From positions 1 to 59,311 of the forward strand of contig NZ_QPIP01000006.1 of the NCBI RefSeq assembly GCF_003344345.1: a stretch of 59,311 nucleotides of DNA, given 5' to 3'. Below, in pieces: positions 9,394 to 18,096 of this stretch (position 1 is its first letter; the number at the start of each line of letters is the position of its first letter). A program made the position numbers and the translations under genes. A model generated the notes under the pieces. The model made no database searches, was not told the origin of the DNA, and was given only the letters and a program-made list of their open reading frames with translations. Source of the stretch: Wolbachia endosymbiont of Cylisticus convexus. Its GTDB lineage: Bacteria; Pseudomonadota; Alphaproteobacteria; Rickettsiales; Anaplasmataceae.

Positions 9394-10488
9394 TTACACA
9401 TTAAACCTAAAGTGCACTATATCACCATCTTGTACGATATAGTCTCTGCCTTCGAAGCGAATTTTGCCTGCATCTTTACAGGCTGATTCGCTTCCATACT
9501 TTACGTAATCATCAAAACTTATTGTTTCTGCTTTTATAAAGCCTTTTTCAAAATCAGTGTGAATTACACCTGCTGCTTTGTCAGCTGTTGATCCTATTTT
9601 TACTGGCCATGCCCGTGCTTCTTTAGGGCCCACAGTAAAGAAAGTTATCATACTCAGCACTTCATACATAATACGCGCTACTCCATCAAGTCCTGATTCT
9701 TGTAAGCCAAATTCTGATAAAAAACTCTGTTTTTCTTCTTCGCTACCAAGATTTGCAATATCTGCTTCGAGTTTTGCTGAAATGCAATAAAATTTACTTT
9801 TATTTTCTTCTGCCATTTTTTCCACCCTTTTAGATAGTTCATTACCAGTTATGATATGCGTATCTTCAACATTACAGACGTACATAACAGGTTTTGTTGT
9901 CAGCAATTGAAGCAACTTCATTTCATCTTCATCAATATGCTCTAAACTTCTTGCAGGCTTACCAAGTTTTAAAGTAGCTAAAACTTCCTGAGTCAACTCA
10001 AGCTGTTTCTTTAGTTCTTTATCACCTTGCTTTGCTTTTTTTTCAAGTTGTGGTAGCCTTTTTTCTATACTGTCAATATCAGCTAGAATTAATTCCATTT
10101 CCACCACTTCAGCATCTGATATTGGATCTATTTTATTGTGAACGTGGCTAATGTCGTCGTCTGTAAAGCATCTGAGCAGATGAACAATAGCATCAACTTC
10201 TCTGATATGACTCAAAAATTTGTTTCCGAGTCCTTCACCTTTGCTTGCGCCCTTCACCAAACCTGCAATATCCACAACTTCTAATTGATTGTAGATTATT
10301 TTCTCTGAGTGAGCAATCGCGGCAATTTGTTTCAAACGCTGATCTCTTATTGGCACTTTGCCAACATTGGGCTCAATTGTACAGAAAGGATAGTTTGCAG
10401 CTTCCGCTGCACTTGACTCTGTAAGCGCATTAAATAAGGTTGATTTTCCTATATTTGGCAGTCCAACTATGCCACAATTAAAGCTCAT
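9394..10488 (-). CDS. ychF: redox-regulated ATPase YchF (OLA1 family)
   Basis: An Obg-related P-loop protein that prefers ATP to GTP and associates with ribosomes. The 364 residues start with the P-loop GLPNIGKST (9-17), then DIAGLVKGASKGEGLGNKFL (G3 region) and the atypical G4 motif NVED in place of NKxD, which explains the ATP preference in this family. A coiled-coil insertion (IEKRLPQLEKKAKQGDKELKKQ) and a C-terminal TGS domain with FVKAEVISFDDY-type sequence follow. Length is as in E. coli. It is divergent from the OTU gene pair. Confidence 0.96.
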   Translation of the reverse strand: MSFNCGIVGLPNIGKSTLFNALTESSAAEAANYPFCTIEPNVGKVPIRDQRLKQIAAIAHSEKIIYNQLEVVDIAGLVKGASKGEGLGNKFLSHIREVDAIVHLLRCFTDDDISHVHNKIDPISDAEVVEMELILADIDSIEKRLPQLEKKAKQGDKELKKQLELTQEVLATLKLGKPARSLEHIDEDEMKLLQLLTTKPVMYVCNVEDTHIITGNELSKRVEKMAEENKSKFYCISAKLEADIANLGSEEEKQSFLSEFGLQESGLDGVARIMYEVLSMITFFTVGPKEARAWPVKIGSTADKAAGVIHTDFEKGFIKAETISFDDYVKYGSESACKDAGKIRFEGRDYIVQDGDIVHFRFNV

Positions 10489-10598
10489 ATTTACTATATA
10501 AAATTATAGTTATTGCATAATTCAAGAATTTTTGCTATACTTAATTACTTATTAACAATTTTATTAGTATATAGCTTAAGTTAAGTAAGGTAAAAATT

Positions 10599-11756
10599 AT
10601 GATTATAGCTGAGAAACAAAAATTACCAAACAATCTTCTTGATGTTGATGCAAAAAGGCGCAAGATTTCAGGGAGTGATGTAGAAGAAAAACTTTCTAAT
10701 AGCCAAGTAGTTAAATATGATACTGTGGGTGATGGCAACTGCTTTTTCCATGCAGTGTTTGGTGATAACAGCTCCGGTTCATATAAGGCTGAAAGAGCGC
10801 AAGATATGAGAATGGAATGGCACAAATTTTTAAGTCGATTTACATCTTTAGATGATCCAAGTATACCAGCTCCTTTAAAAGATCAGCTAGAAAAGATTTT
10901 TAATATATTTTTAAACAAACCAGAAAATTTAACTGGCAAGTCTGATAAAATAAAGGAGTTGGTTGAGCAAACAAATAGGGAAATTGGAAATGCTGAAGGT
11001 AAGGTGAAGAGGTTAGTAAGTGAAGCTGTTAGCAAATTTAGTATATCGCATGATCAAGCTATGTCTGATCTAAGTGAATATGCAGAAGCTCTTTATAACA
11101 TTGGTAAAAATGACTATAATGCCGAATATAGAAGTGATTTTATTGCACGCTCATTTCTTAATGAGCCTGAGCTCTACCGAGCTTATCTAGAAGCAATAGA
11201 AAGTAAAAGTTATTTTCCTTTCATTGAAGAAGTTCAGATATTAGCTTCTTTAGCTAACATTGAAATTAATGTCCATTATGAAGTTAGCGGTAGAAAAAAG
11301 TTTGAACCAAATCCTGAAATGATAAATGATGATCAACTAAATCAGGTATGTAATCGTGAGAGTTATAAATTAAACGGTAAGTTATGGGGCAGTAAAGAGC
11401 GAGAAACAATATATCTTGGGGAGAATCATTACTCTAGAGCTAAGGTTGTAACTAAGGAAGTTCAAGAGCAGGAAGACTTTCTATTAGCAAAACAACTTCA
11501 GATAGATGAGATCTTAGAATATTGTAACCTTTCAAAGGATATCTCTGAGAGGGTAGAAGTTGAGAAGAGGTTTGATGAGTTATTGAGAGAAAATCCTGGA
11601 GGAAGAGTTCACGATGTTATAGAGCAGTGCGTTAGTGATATAAAGCAGCGCATAGAGCGCTCTGAGAAGCAGAAGTTTTTGGGTCCATCTTGTAGCATGG
11701 AAGAAGCAAAAATACAAGGACTATCTAGTCAACAGCAACAAATACTTGCACAGTAG
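10599..11756 (+). CDS. OTU-like cysteine protease, candidate host-directed deubiquitinase
   Basis: A 385-residue protein with the hallmarks of an OTU domain: GDGNCFFHAVFG, giving Asp45 and nucleophile Cys48, and the C-terminal GENHYSRAK with His277 as the general base. Residues 80-180 form a helical insert. A basic KRRK (19-22) near the N-terminus resembles a nuclear localisation signal. After the domain, EQEDFLLAKQLQ (about 291-301) resembles the acidic-L-A-x-x-LQ motifs seen in ubiquitin-binding regions. The tail (CSMEEAKIQ, QQQQILAQ) is nearly the same as in the next gene. AAGG lies 8 bases before the ATG. Secretion into the host is inferred; no signal is visible. Confidence 0.8.
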   Translation: MIIAEKQKLPNNLLDVDAKRRKISGSDVEEKLSNSQVVKYDTVGDGNCFFHAVFGDNSSGSYKAERAQDMRMEWHKFLSRFTSLDDPSIPAPLKDQLEKIFNIFLNKPENLTGKSDKIKELVEQTNREIGNAEGKVKRLVSEAVSKFSISHDQAMSDLSEYAEALYNIGKNDYNAEYRSDFIARSFLNEPELYRAYLEAIESKSYFPFIEEVQILASLANIEINVHYEVSGRKKFEPNPEMINDDQLNQVCNRESYKLNGKLWGSKERETIYLGENHYSRAKVVTKEVQEQEDFLLAKQLQIDEILEYCNLSKDISERVEVEKRFDELLRENPGGRVHDVIEQCVSDIKQRIERSEKQKFLGPSCSMEEAKIQGLSSQQQQILAQ

Positions 11757-11902
11757 ATTTTCATAGCCCTATATACCTCTATATGGGGCGTTCTGTAAAA
11801 TTACCTTAATTCTTTCGATTTATACTAAATAAAATATAAGGATGTGCTTAATTAATGATTTATTGATACTTTTATTGGTACAATAATATATAGCTTAGAG
11901 GG

Positions 11903-12904
11903 ATGAACTTAAATCAACAATTACTAATAGATTTACATGACATAGAAGTCAATATAATCAAAAAGGAAAAAAACTTTGATTTCAGAACTGCTTTGATATC
12001 ACTTTTCAAAGCTTTATACAAATTATTTAAAAGTAAGCAGGATATTTCCAAAAAAGACTTAGCTAATGCAGCAGAAAAGGAAAGTAGAAGGCTAGGATTA
12101 GAAGGTAGATATAACTGGAATGAAATGTTCGATTTAGAGAAAGAAGCTACTGAAAAGGCAGAAAAACAAGGCGATAAAGAACAAAAATTAAACAAAATTG
12201 ATAACTTCTATGTAGGGCAGGCAATTAGTAATGGAAGCTGTTTTTTCGATTCTTTCAGGCATAGTCTAAAGCAGCAAACAGGGATACAGGTTACTGTAGA
12301 GCAGTTAAGGACTGACTGTAAGAGATTTTCGCAAAACAATCCTCCAGAGTGGTTTAGACGTTCTATCTCTCATAGCTATGATAATAATGGCCAGCGCCGT
12401 AATGAAAACTTGAATGCTTATGCAGCAAATATTATGTCTAATAATAGATGGGGTGATCCCGAAGTTGAAGGTAGAATACTTTGCGAAAAATATGGTGTAA
12501 AATTGCATATTGTAGAGAGTAATCCATGGCATACTACTGATAAGCAGCAAGATCAGTTCTTGCATCAATTAATAGGTAGTTCAGGGTCAAAAAATGTAGG
12601 TGAATATAATAGGGTAAATTATACTGATAATAGTGTCTTACATATAGTAAATAGGGGCCATGCCCATTTTGAACCACTGCTTAATAGAAATAAAATCTTA
12701 GCAAAACAAACGCAAGAACAACAGGATTTCTTGCTTGCAAAGCAACTTCAAGAAAGAGAAGATTATTCGCTAGCAATGAAACTTCAAAAGCAAGAATATG
12801 CAAAGCGGCTTCAAGGGCAGGAGTATGCACAGTCTCTTAACCCAAGATGTAGTATGGAAGAAGTAAAAATAGAAGATCAGCAGCAACAAATACTTGTGAA
12901 ATAA
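11903..12904 (+). CDS. second OTU-like cysteine protease paralogue with repeated LQ tail motifs
   Basis: A 333-residue protein. The active-site segment is ISNGSCFFDSF with nucleophile Cys113; the usual Asp of DGNC is Asn110 here. NRWGDPEVEGRILCEKYGV matches the helix-strand region of OTU domains, and GHAHFEPLL supplies His255, matching the H-F-E-P-L ending of many OTU enzymes. The tail holds a ladder of DFLLAKQLQ, DYSLAMKLQ, EYAKRLQ and EYAQSL motifs (275-312), then CSMEEVKIE and QQQQILVK as in the upstream paralogue. GAGGG sits directly before the ATG. The two genes lie 146 bases apart on the same strand and may be co-expressed. Confidence 0.75.
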   Translation: MNLNQQLLIDLHDIEVNIIKKEKNFDFRTALISLFKALYKLFKSKQDISKKDLANAAEKESRRLGLEGRYNWNEMFDLEKEATEKAEKQGDKEQKLNKIDNFYVGQAISNGSCFFDSFRHSLKQQTGIQVTVEQLRTDCKRFSQNNPPEWFRRSISHSYDNNGQRRNENLNAYAANIMSNNRWGDPEVEGRILCEKYGVKLHIVESNPWHTTDKQQDQFLHQLIGSSGSKNVGEYNRVNYTDNSVLHIVNRGHAHFEPLLNRNKILAKQTQEQQDFLLAKQLQEREDYSLAMKLQKQEYAKRLQGQEYAQSLNPRCSMEEVKIEDQQQQILVK

Positions 12905-13039
12905 TAGCTCTATTCAGAAGCATGGTTAATGTGTGAAGATTGAAGTAAAAGTGGTGTTATTCAAACTTTTCTATCTAATGCTTAAGCTTAGATGTTTACA
13001 ATGGTGTCATCCCAGTGTCAAGCGTACAGCTGTACGAAC

Positions 13040-13246
13040 CATACGCGTCAAGTTAAGAGAATACGCCCAATATAGCAACCATTTAAGGTTTATTTGTTAT
13101 ATTTATTTTTTAAGAAATCTTGATCTAAAATAAGATAATTTTTTTTAAAGAGTCTATAAATTACTAATTTTATCGTTTAATGTCTAAAATAATTTTTACC
13201 GCTTCTCTTCTTTCTTATGTCACTTTTCCTTAATTTGACGCATATG
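13040..13246. repeat. 207-bp MITE, copy A, with 11-bp target duplication
   Basis: The left terminus CATACGCGTCAAGTTAAG (13040-13057) and the right terminus (13229-13246) are inverted repeats of 18 bp with two mismatches. The element is flanked on both sides by GCTGTACGAAC (13029-13039 and 13247-13257), a perfect 11-bp direct repeat. The sequence matches copy B at 29995-30201 over its whole length with few differences. It has no coding capacity. It interrupts an older palindromic repeat. Confidence 0.9.
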
Positions 13247-13446
13247 GCTGTACGAACACTGTGATTTGGGCTAATAAAGAAGGTGTCATACGAGTAGCCC
13301 CTTTGGTGTCATCCCAGTGCTTGACACTGGGATCCAGGAATTTTATTAAGTTGGTAAGCAGAAAAGTAGCCGTTTTATGTTAAAATACAACATTTTGATG
13401 ATCATGAAAAAACTGGATTCCAGTGTCAAGCACTGGAATGACACCA
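13247..13446. repeat. Wolbachia-type palindromic elements
   Basis: ATCCCAGTGC-TTG-ACACTGGGAT (13311-13333) and ATTCCAGTG-TCAAG-CACTGGAAT (13418-13440) are near-perfect hairpins. The same words recur at 14389, 18030, 36836, 38321 and 44740-45040, and they resemble the palindromic elements known from Rickettsiales genomes. Several copies are joined to a second conserved word, ACAACTGTACGAACATTGTG or variants. Confidence 0.8.
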
Positions 13447-13620
13447 TCTGCTACGCGAATTGCCTACAAACCACAATGTTCGTACAGTTGTGTGTCTGGG
13501 CACTGGGTTTGTTGTAGACTTACTTTTACTTTGCCTACCTTATTTTACCACTCTCCTGCCTATATATTTTTATATGAGGCTTTTTGCAAAAATTTTGCAT
13601 TTTGTGTAATATGATCTTCA

Positions 13621-14889
13621 ATGTGTATAACCCAAATGCGAATTGATCACGAAACTAGTGTAATTATTGATGCTATAGAGAAATTTGGTGGTGAGGCAAG
13701 ACTTGTTGGTGGGTGTGTTAGAGATTCAATTTTGCAGCGTGACGTTCACGACATTGACCTTGCTACCAATCTTCTGCCTGATCAAGCAATTAAAGCGTTA
13801 AAACTCCGTAATATAAAAACTATTCCAACTGGCTTAAAACATGGAACTATCACTGCAATCTTAAATCAGAGGTCTTTTGAAATTACGACACTAAGGCATG
13901 ATGTAAAGTGTGACGGTAGGCATGCAAAGGTAGAATTTACCAATGATTGGCAAGCTGATGCTTCAAGGCGCGACTTTACGTTTAATGCTCTTTATGCAGA
14001 CAAGCATGGCCATATATACGATTACTTTGGTGGCACTCAGGACTTAAAAGCACGAAAGTTAAATTTTATAGGCAATGCTGAAGATAGAATTAAGGAAGAC
14101 TATTTACGTATTTTAAGAGCGTTTCGTTTTCACGCTAAAATATGCATAGGAGATTTAAGTGATGAAATATTAGATGTATGCAAAAAACATTCACACATGA
14201 TCCAAAATCTTTCTGGAGAGAGAATAAGAGAAGAAGTATTTAAACTGTTGGAGTGCAATGATCCTGTTCCAACACTTAAGAGCATGCAAAAGTCTGATGT
14301 TCTACAAAAAATTATTCCAAAAGAAGTAAAATGTGAAATTTTATCTTCACCACTTCTTATCAACACTAAACCTCTTACAAAACCCTCTGTCATCCCAGCG
14401 TATGGCCATACACCTTTCCTAGATCCCAGTGTCAGCTACTCGAATGACACCAAACCAATCGATGCATTAGTAAAATTAGCGTTGCTTCTTAGGACTGCCG
14501 GAAGTCTTGGAGAAGACGTGAGCAAGTTTTTACGTCTTTCAAATAAGCAAAAGAAAAAACTGTTATTTTTATTATCAAACAATATCAAAACAGAGCTTTC
14601 AGAGAAAGAGCAAAAAAAATACATATCTTTATTTGGTATAGAATTATATTGTGATTTAATGAAGATTTGTGGTGTTGAATCTGAAACAAATGTTGATGAA
14701 TATATTTCATTTGCTAATACATTCAATATTCCAAAATTTCCTTTATCTGGCAATGATTTAATAAGTATAGGTCACCAGCCAGGAAAAAGTTTGGGTAGGA
14801 GTTTAGAATTGCTAAGACAACACTGGGAAAACAGCTCCTACACTTTAACAAAAGAGGAGCTGATACTTTATGCTAAGAACCTGCTCTAG
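13621..14889 (+). CDS. cca: CCA tRNA nucleotidyltransferase
   Basis: Adds or repairs the 3' CCA of tRNAs; a class II nucleotidyltransferase. The N-terminal head has LVGGCVRDSIL and HDIDLAT (catalytic DxD), followed by RRDFTFNALY and EDYLRILRAFRFHAK, all diagnostic. The protein is 422 residues. Residues about 257-277 (SVIPAYGHTPFLDPSVSYSN) are translated from an in-frame palindromic element and are not part of the family fold; the frame continues normally after it. ATG 13621 or 13636 (MRIDHET) could be the start. It converges with the coiled-coil gene on the other strand, overlapping it by 17 bases. Confidence 0.93.
   Translation: MCITQMRIDHETSVIIDAIEKFGGEARLVGGCVRDSILQRDVHDIDLATNLLPDQAIKALKLRNIKTIPTGLKHGTITAILNQRSFEITTLRHDVKCDGRHAKVEFTNDWQADASRRDFTFNALYADKHGHIYDYFGGTQDLKARKLNFIGNAEDRIKEDYLRILRAFRFHAKICIGDLSDEILDVCKKHSHMIQNLSGERIREEVFKLLECNDPVPTLKSMQKSDVLQKIIPKEVKCEILSSPLLINTKPLTKPSVIPAYGHTPFLDPSVSYSNDTKPIDALVKLALLLRTAGSLGEDVSKFLRLSNKQKKKLLFLLSNNIKTELSEKEQKKYISLFGIELYCDLMKICGVESETNVDEYISFANTFNIPKFPLSGNDLISIGHQPGKSLGRSLELLRQHWENSSYTLTKEELILYAKNLL
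14389..14451 (+). repeat. palindromic element inserted in frame in cca
   Basis: CATCCCAGCGTATGGCCATA and GATCCCAGTGTCAGCTACTC, with flanking GTCAT and ATGAC, match the palindromic repeat family of the intergenic regions. Its 63 bases keep the cca frame open and add about 21 residues between the head and the C-terminal helical region. Confidence 0.8.
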
Positions 14890-16978
14890 CTACTCTCTTA
14901 TTATTTGATAAAAAAGATATATTTACAGTATTAGTGTGACTCATGGAAGAATTAGGTGGATATTCCTCTTTAGCTTTTTCTGTTAATTGGTATTCATTTT
15001 TTTCTCCTGTAATTTTATTGCACATCCTCTGATCTGGAGATATAAATGTATCCCTTATACTCGATGCCAATTGTAACGACTGGATATTACTTGAAAAAAA
15101 TTTCATTCTACCTTTTATTAACTCCTCCAGAACAATTTCTTTGAGTAAACCATTATCGGTGTTATTTCTGCTACGAAAATCTTGCAAGACAGAATCTGTG
15201 ATTGCAGCAGCACCTTTTTCATTCCAACTTAACTTTTTCATGCATTTTTTAACAGAAGGTAACAGCTTACCTTTTAATACGCCATCACGTAGCTCCTTAT
15301 CTATTTTTCCAATATCACAATATTTTTTGACAACTCCTTTAACTTCGGCTTCTATGATCTCTCTTGCAGATTTTGTAAAATTACTTTCTAGTAATTCAAG
15401 TAACTTATTGCTTTCAAATTTACCATCACCTTGATTTGATAGAGACTTTATAGTTTTCGTAAGCACATTATGGCAAAAGCGTTTCTTTTCAAATTCAGGA
15501 AAACCTTTTTTCAACTCTTTATTTTTATCAGATAAAAATTTATTGAGGTTCTCATTCCCAAAAATCTTGTTAGACAATTTTGAAAGAGTTGATTTGGTAG
15601 TTGACTTTGCAATAGATACTATACTCATTGTATCTAGCTCTTTAGCTTTTGTTTGCTCTTGTGTATCTTCTGTTAACTTTCCATTTTGTTGTTCACCTCC
15701 AGCTGTTGAATTTTCAATTTTCTGTATTTTTAACTCGTAATTTTCTCCAAGTGTTTCTGAATGTGCTTGAATCGATGATAGTGCAACACTGTGCGAAGAT
15801 TCTAATTTTTTCCTCAATTTATCTGTTTTAACCAATAGACCTTCTTTTTCTTCCTGTAGTTTTTTAATATCAATTTTTGATTGATCTTCTGCTTGTTTCC
15901 GTTCCTTTTGTAACTGCTCAATTTGTTTCTCTTGCTTTGCAAGTTCTTCTTTTAACATTTCTGTTAGATCAAAAGAAGTTTTCTTTAAGCTATCATCTAT
16001 TCCAGCTGATTCCCACTCTTTACTTTCTTCTAATGTCCGTACTTGTTCTTGTAACTCGGTAACTTCATTTTCTAACCTCTTGTTCTCTTTTTCAGCAGCA
16101 CTTAACTTACTACTTGAATCTTTTAATTTATCTTCTAAATCAATTTTCTCTCTCTCCAATTGTTGTTGAGCGCTTTGTAATTGAACAGTCAATATATTTA
16201 CATTTGATTGTAGAGTTTCTTTTTCTCGACTTAAGTTACTAATTTTGCTTTTTAACTTACTCTTAAGTTCTATTACTTCTGTTTGTAGGGTTTTATTTTT
16301 ATCATTCATTACTTTTTTATCTTGTTCTAAAGCTTTATTTAATTGCGTTAAGCTGCTTATTTTTTCGTCTTTTTTTTCCATCTCTACTAAATTTTCCTTT
16401 ATTTGTTCCTCATGTAATTTTTCTATTTGATTTGTAACGCTTTTTAGTTCTACATAATCACTTTCAAGTTGTGATCTTAATTGCTCAGTTTCTTCTGACA
16501 CTGAATCATTTATGGGTATTGTTTGTGGTTCATCGCCATCCACCTCAATATCAGAGCAGTCTTCATCAGTGGATTCACCACTTACTTTGAAGTAAACTCC
16601 TTCATCTTCACTCTCTTCTTTTGTAGCTTCAAGTTTTAAATCAACTTGAACACTTTCATCTACTGTTATAAGACCGTCTGTTTGCGTTGCCATATATTGA
16701 AATGTAGTTTTATCTTCACTCATTATCTCACTCTGAATCTCTTGTGCTACAACTTCAGGAACTTGAATACTTTGATCTACTGCTTTAAGAGCATCAGTCT
16801 GATCTGCAATAACTTTATTGTAATATAGGATATTCTCTGCCCATTTACTCCATCTCTTTGGCAGTATTCGTCCAATTGTTTTTAGATATAGCCAAGCAAG
16901 CACAGTAGATAAGCTGTATTTTTTTTCCTTTTGTTTAATATTAATTTTGTAGTTAACCATATTGTTAGTATTCAGCAT
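14873..16978 (-). CDS. large coiled-coil protein with TQT/IQV motif repeat
   Basis: A 701-residue orphan. A hydrophobic patch near residues 22-42 (STVLAWLYLKTIGRILP) is followed by two related 39-residue-spaced segments: ADQTDALKAVDQSIQVPE (58-75) and ATQTDGLITVDESVQVDL (97-114). An acidic region (120-160) leads to a long coiled coil (about 162-420) with a Leu/Glu/Lys heptad pattern, and the C-terminal third (470-690) is helical and charged. The TQT and IQV/VQV words resemble dynein light chain LC8 ligands, but this is only a motif match. Architecturally it parallels the 691-residue protein at 31881-33956. Confidence 0.8.
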   Translation of the reverse strand: MLNTNNMVNYKINIKQKEKKYSLSTVLAWLYLKTIGRILPKRWSKWAENILYYNKVIADQTDALKAVDQSIQVPEVVAQEIQSEIMSEDKTTFQYMATQTDGLITVDESVQVDLKLEATKEESEDEGVYFKVSGESTDEDCSDIEVDGDEPQTIPINDSVSEETEQLRSQLESDYVELKSVTNQIEKLHEEQIKENLVEMEKKDEKISSLTQLNKALEQDKKVMNDKNKTLQTEVIELKSKLKSKISNLSREKETLQSNVNILTVQLQSAQQQLEREKIDLEDKLKDSSSKLSAAEKENKRLENEVTELQEQVRTLEESKEWESAGIDDSLKKTSFDLTEMLKEELAKQEKQIEQLQKERKQAEDQSKIDIKKLQEEKEGLLVKTDKLRKKLESSHSVALSSIQAHSETLGENYELKIQKIENSTAGGEQQNGKLTEDTQEQTKAKELDTMSIVSIAKSTTKSTLSKLSNKIFGNENLNKFLSDKNKELKKGFPEFEKKRFCHNVLTKTIKSLSNQGDGKFESNKLLELLESNFTKSAREIIEAEVKGVVKKYCDIGKIDKELRDGVLKGKLLPSVKKCMKKLSWNEKGAAAITDSVLQDFRSRNNTDNGLLKEIVLEELIKGRMKFFSSNIQSLQLASSIRDTFISPDQRMCNKITGEKNEYQLTEKAKEEYPPNSSMSHTNTVNISFLSNNKRVARAGS

Positions 16979-17096
16979 AAAATTACCTCATTATTCTTAC
17001 TTTGAAATTTTTAATGGTAATAAAATTATATATATTTGTATTAATATTAAATAAATATTAATACAAATGTAAAACTATGGTAAAGTTTTACACACT

Positions 17097-17630
17097 TCAA
17101 GCAGAAATACACGTGTTCGTAAGCACAGAATTTGCTCTTTCTATTGCTCTTGCTAACATTTCTTGTTCATTGTGCTGATTTTTCACATTAATTACCTGAG
17201 CTGCCAAATTTGCAGGAAAAGTGACCAAACTAACTTCCCATAATTCCACTTGCTTTAACACTCGAGCTCCGCTTTTACGATCAACATCATACTCTATAGG
17301 TATATAACCAATCGAAAGCCCGTTAATAGTCTCAGTTTTGAGCATTAAATATATTTCCTCTGCTTTTTGGATACCCAAAAGCAAATGTGCAGTTATATAT
17401 AGGCCAACATCATTTTCGCAAATATCTATAATATTACCTATAGGTTCGCTTGGATTGTGCTGCCAAAGAAGTTTTATCTTGTTTTTATTTAAATTTTCCT
17501 TAAATGCTCCAGGCAATATCAGATCATTTTGTTTATCAATTATGTTAAAAACGCTCGCATATCCAGAAAATACGCCATTCTCTCCTATGCTTTTTATTGA
17601 CAATGGTGAATAGAAAAATTTCTTATTCAT
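17097..17630 (-). CDS. HK97-type prohead protease (S78 family), isolated phage or GTA gene
   Basis: In phages and gene transfer agents this protease cleaves the scaffold and capsid during head maturation. The 177-residue protein shows SGYASVFNIIDKQNDLILPGAF at the N-terminus, the catalytic His58 in WQHNP and Ser106 in NGLSIGY, then VELWEVSLVTFPAN. An AGGAGG ribosome site 5 bases upstream fixes the ATG at 17630; the frame extends further but lacks support. No portal, capsid or terminase gene is next to it, so it is a lone relic or a domesticated gene. Retention of the catalytic pair suggests selection. Confidence 0.9.
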   Translation of the reverse strand: MNKKFFYSPLSIKSIGENGVFSGYASVFNIIDKQNDLILPGAFKENLNKNKIKLLWQHNPSEPIGNIIDICENDVGLYITAHLLLGIQKAEEIYLMLKTETINGLSIGYIPIEYDVDRKSGARVLKQVELWEVSLVTFPANLAAQVINVKNQHNEQEMLARAIERANSVLTNTCISA

Positions 17631-18096
17631 AAAGCCTCCTGTAGTATTGGGAATTTTGTTTTGCAATGCACTGCATATAATAAAATTATATGCAGTGCTC
17701 TGAAAATGGGGAAGTACTTTTTTTAGTTATAAAATTTGTCGTTTTTATACAGAAGGGTAGGGGAGCTAGTCAACAAACTTTCCTGTAAATTTTCTAATCC
17801 TTGTGTATACCCCACTATTAAAGCTTAAGTATAAATGATACAGCACTATAGTTGTGTAGTCAAGGTAAATACTAGTATATTAAGGAAGTATTTATTATAT
17901 TAATATAATTACTTAAACTAACAATTAATCACTAAAAGAAAATAAATTGAGCTTTTCTAGACTGCAAAATCCAGCTGTATGATTTGCAATTAGTAGGTCA
18001 AGTTACAACTGTACGAACATTATAGGTAATTTGCATAGTAGAAAGTGCTATCCCAGTGTCACCTGGGATAACAATAAAGGAGAAAGTAGGAAAGAG
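17631..18096. other. AT-rich non-coding stretch with one repeat
   Basis: No coding region is visible between the prohead protease and the next gene. The right part (about 18002-18072) contains a palindromic-family copy: TTACAACTGTACGAACATTA followed by a CTATCCCAGTG-TCACCTGGGATA hairpin. The remainder is AT-rich spacer probably holding the promoter of the minus-strand protease gene. Confidence 0.6.

Larger units (their letters stand above)
12905..13620. other. 716-bp repeat-filled intergenic region
   Basis: No gene is credible here. The stretch is a mosaic: a palindromic-element end (about 12998-13039), a 207-bp MITE (13040-13246), the rest of the interrupted palindromic element (13247-13335), an AT-rich spacer, and another palindromic element (13413-13446) with a related GTACAGTTGT segment near 13480. 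The short open frame 13423-13614 runs through these repeats and is rejected. Confidence 0.8.

Noticed and set aside
13423..13614. 63-residue open frame
   Set aside because: It lies wholly in palindromic repeat DNA.
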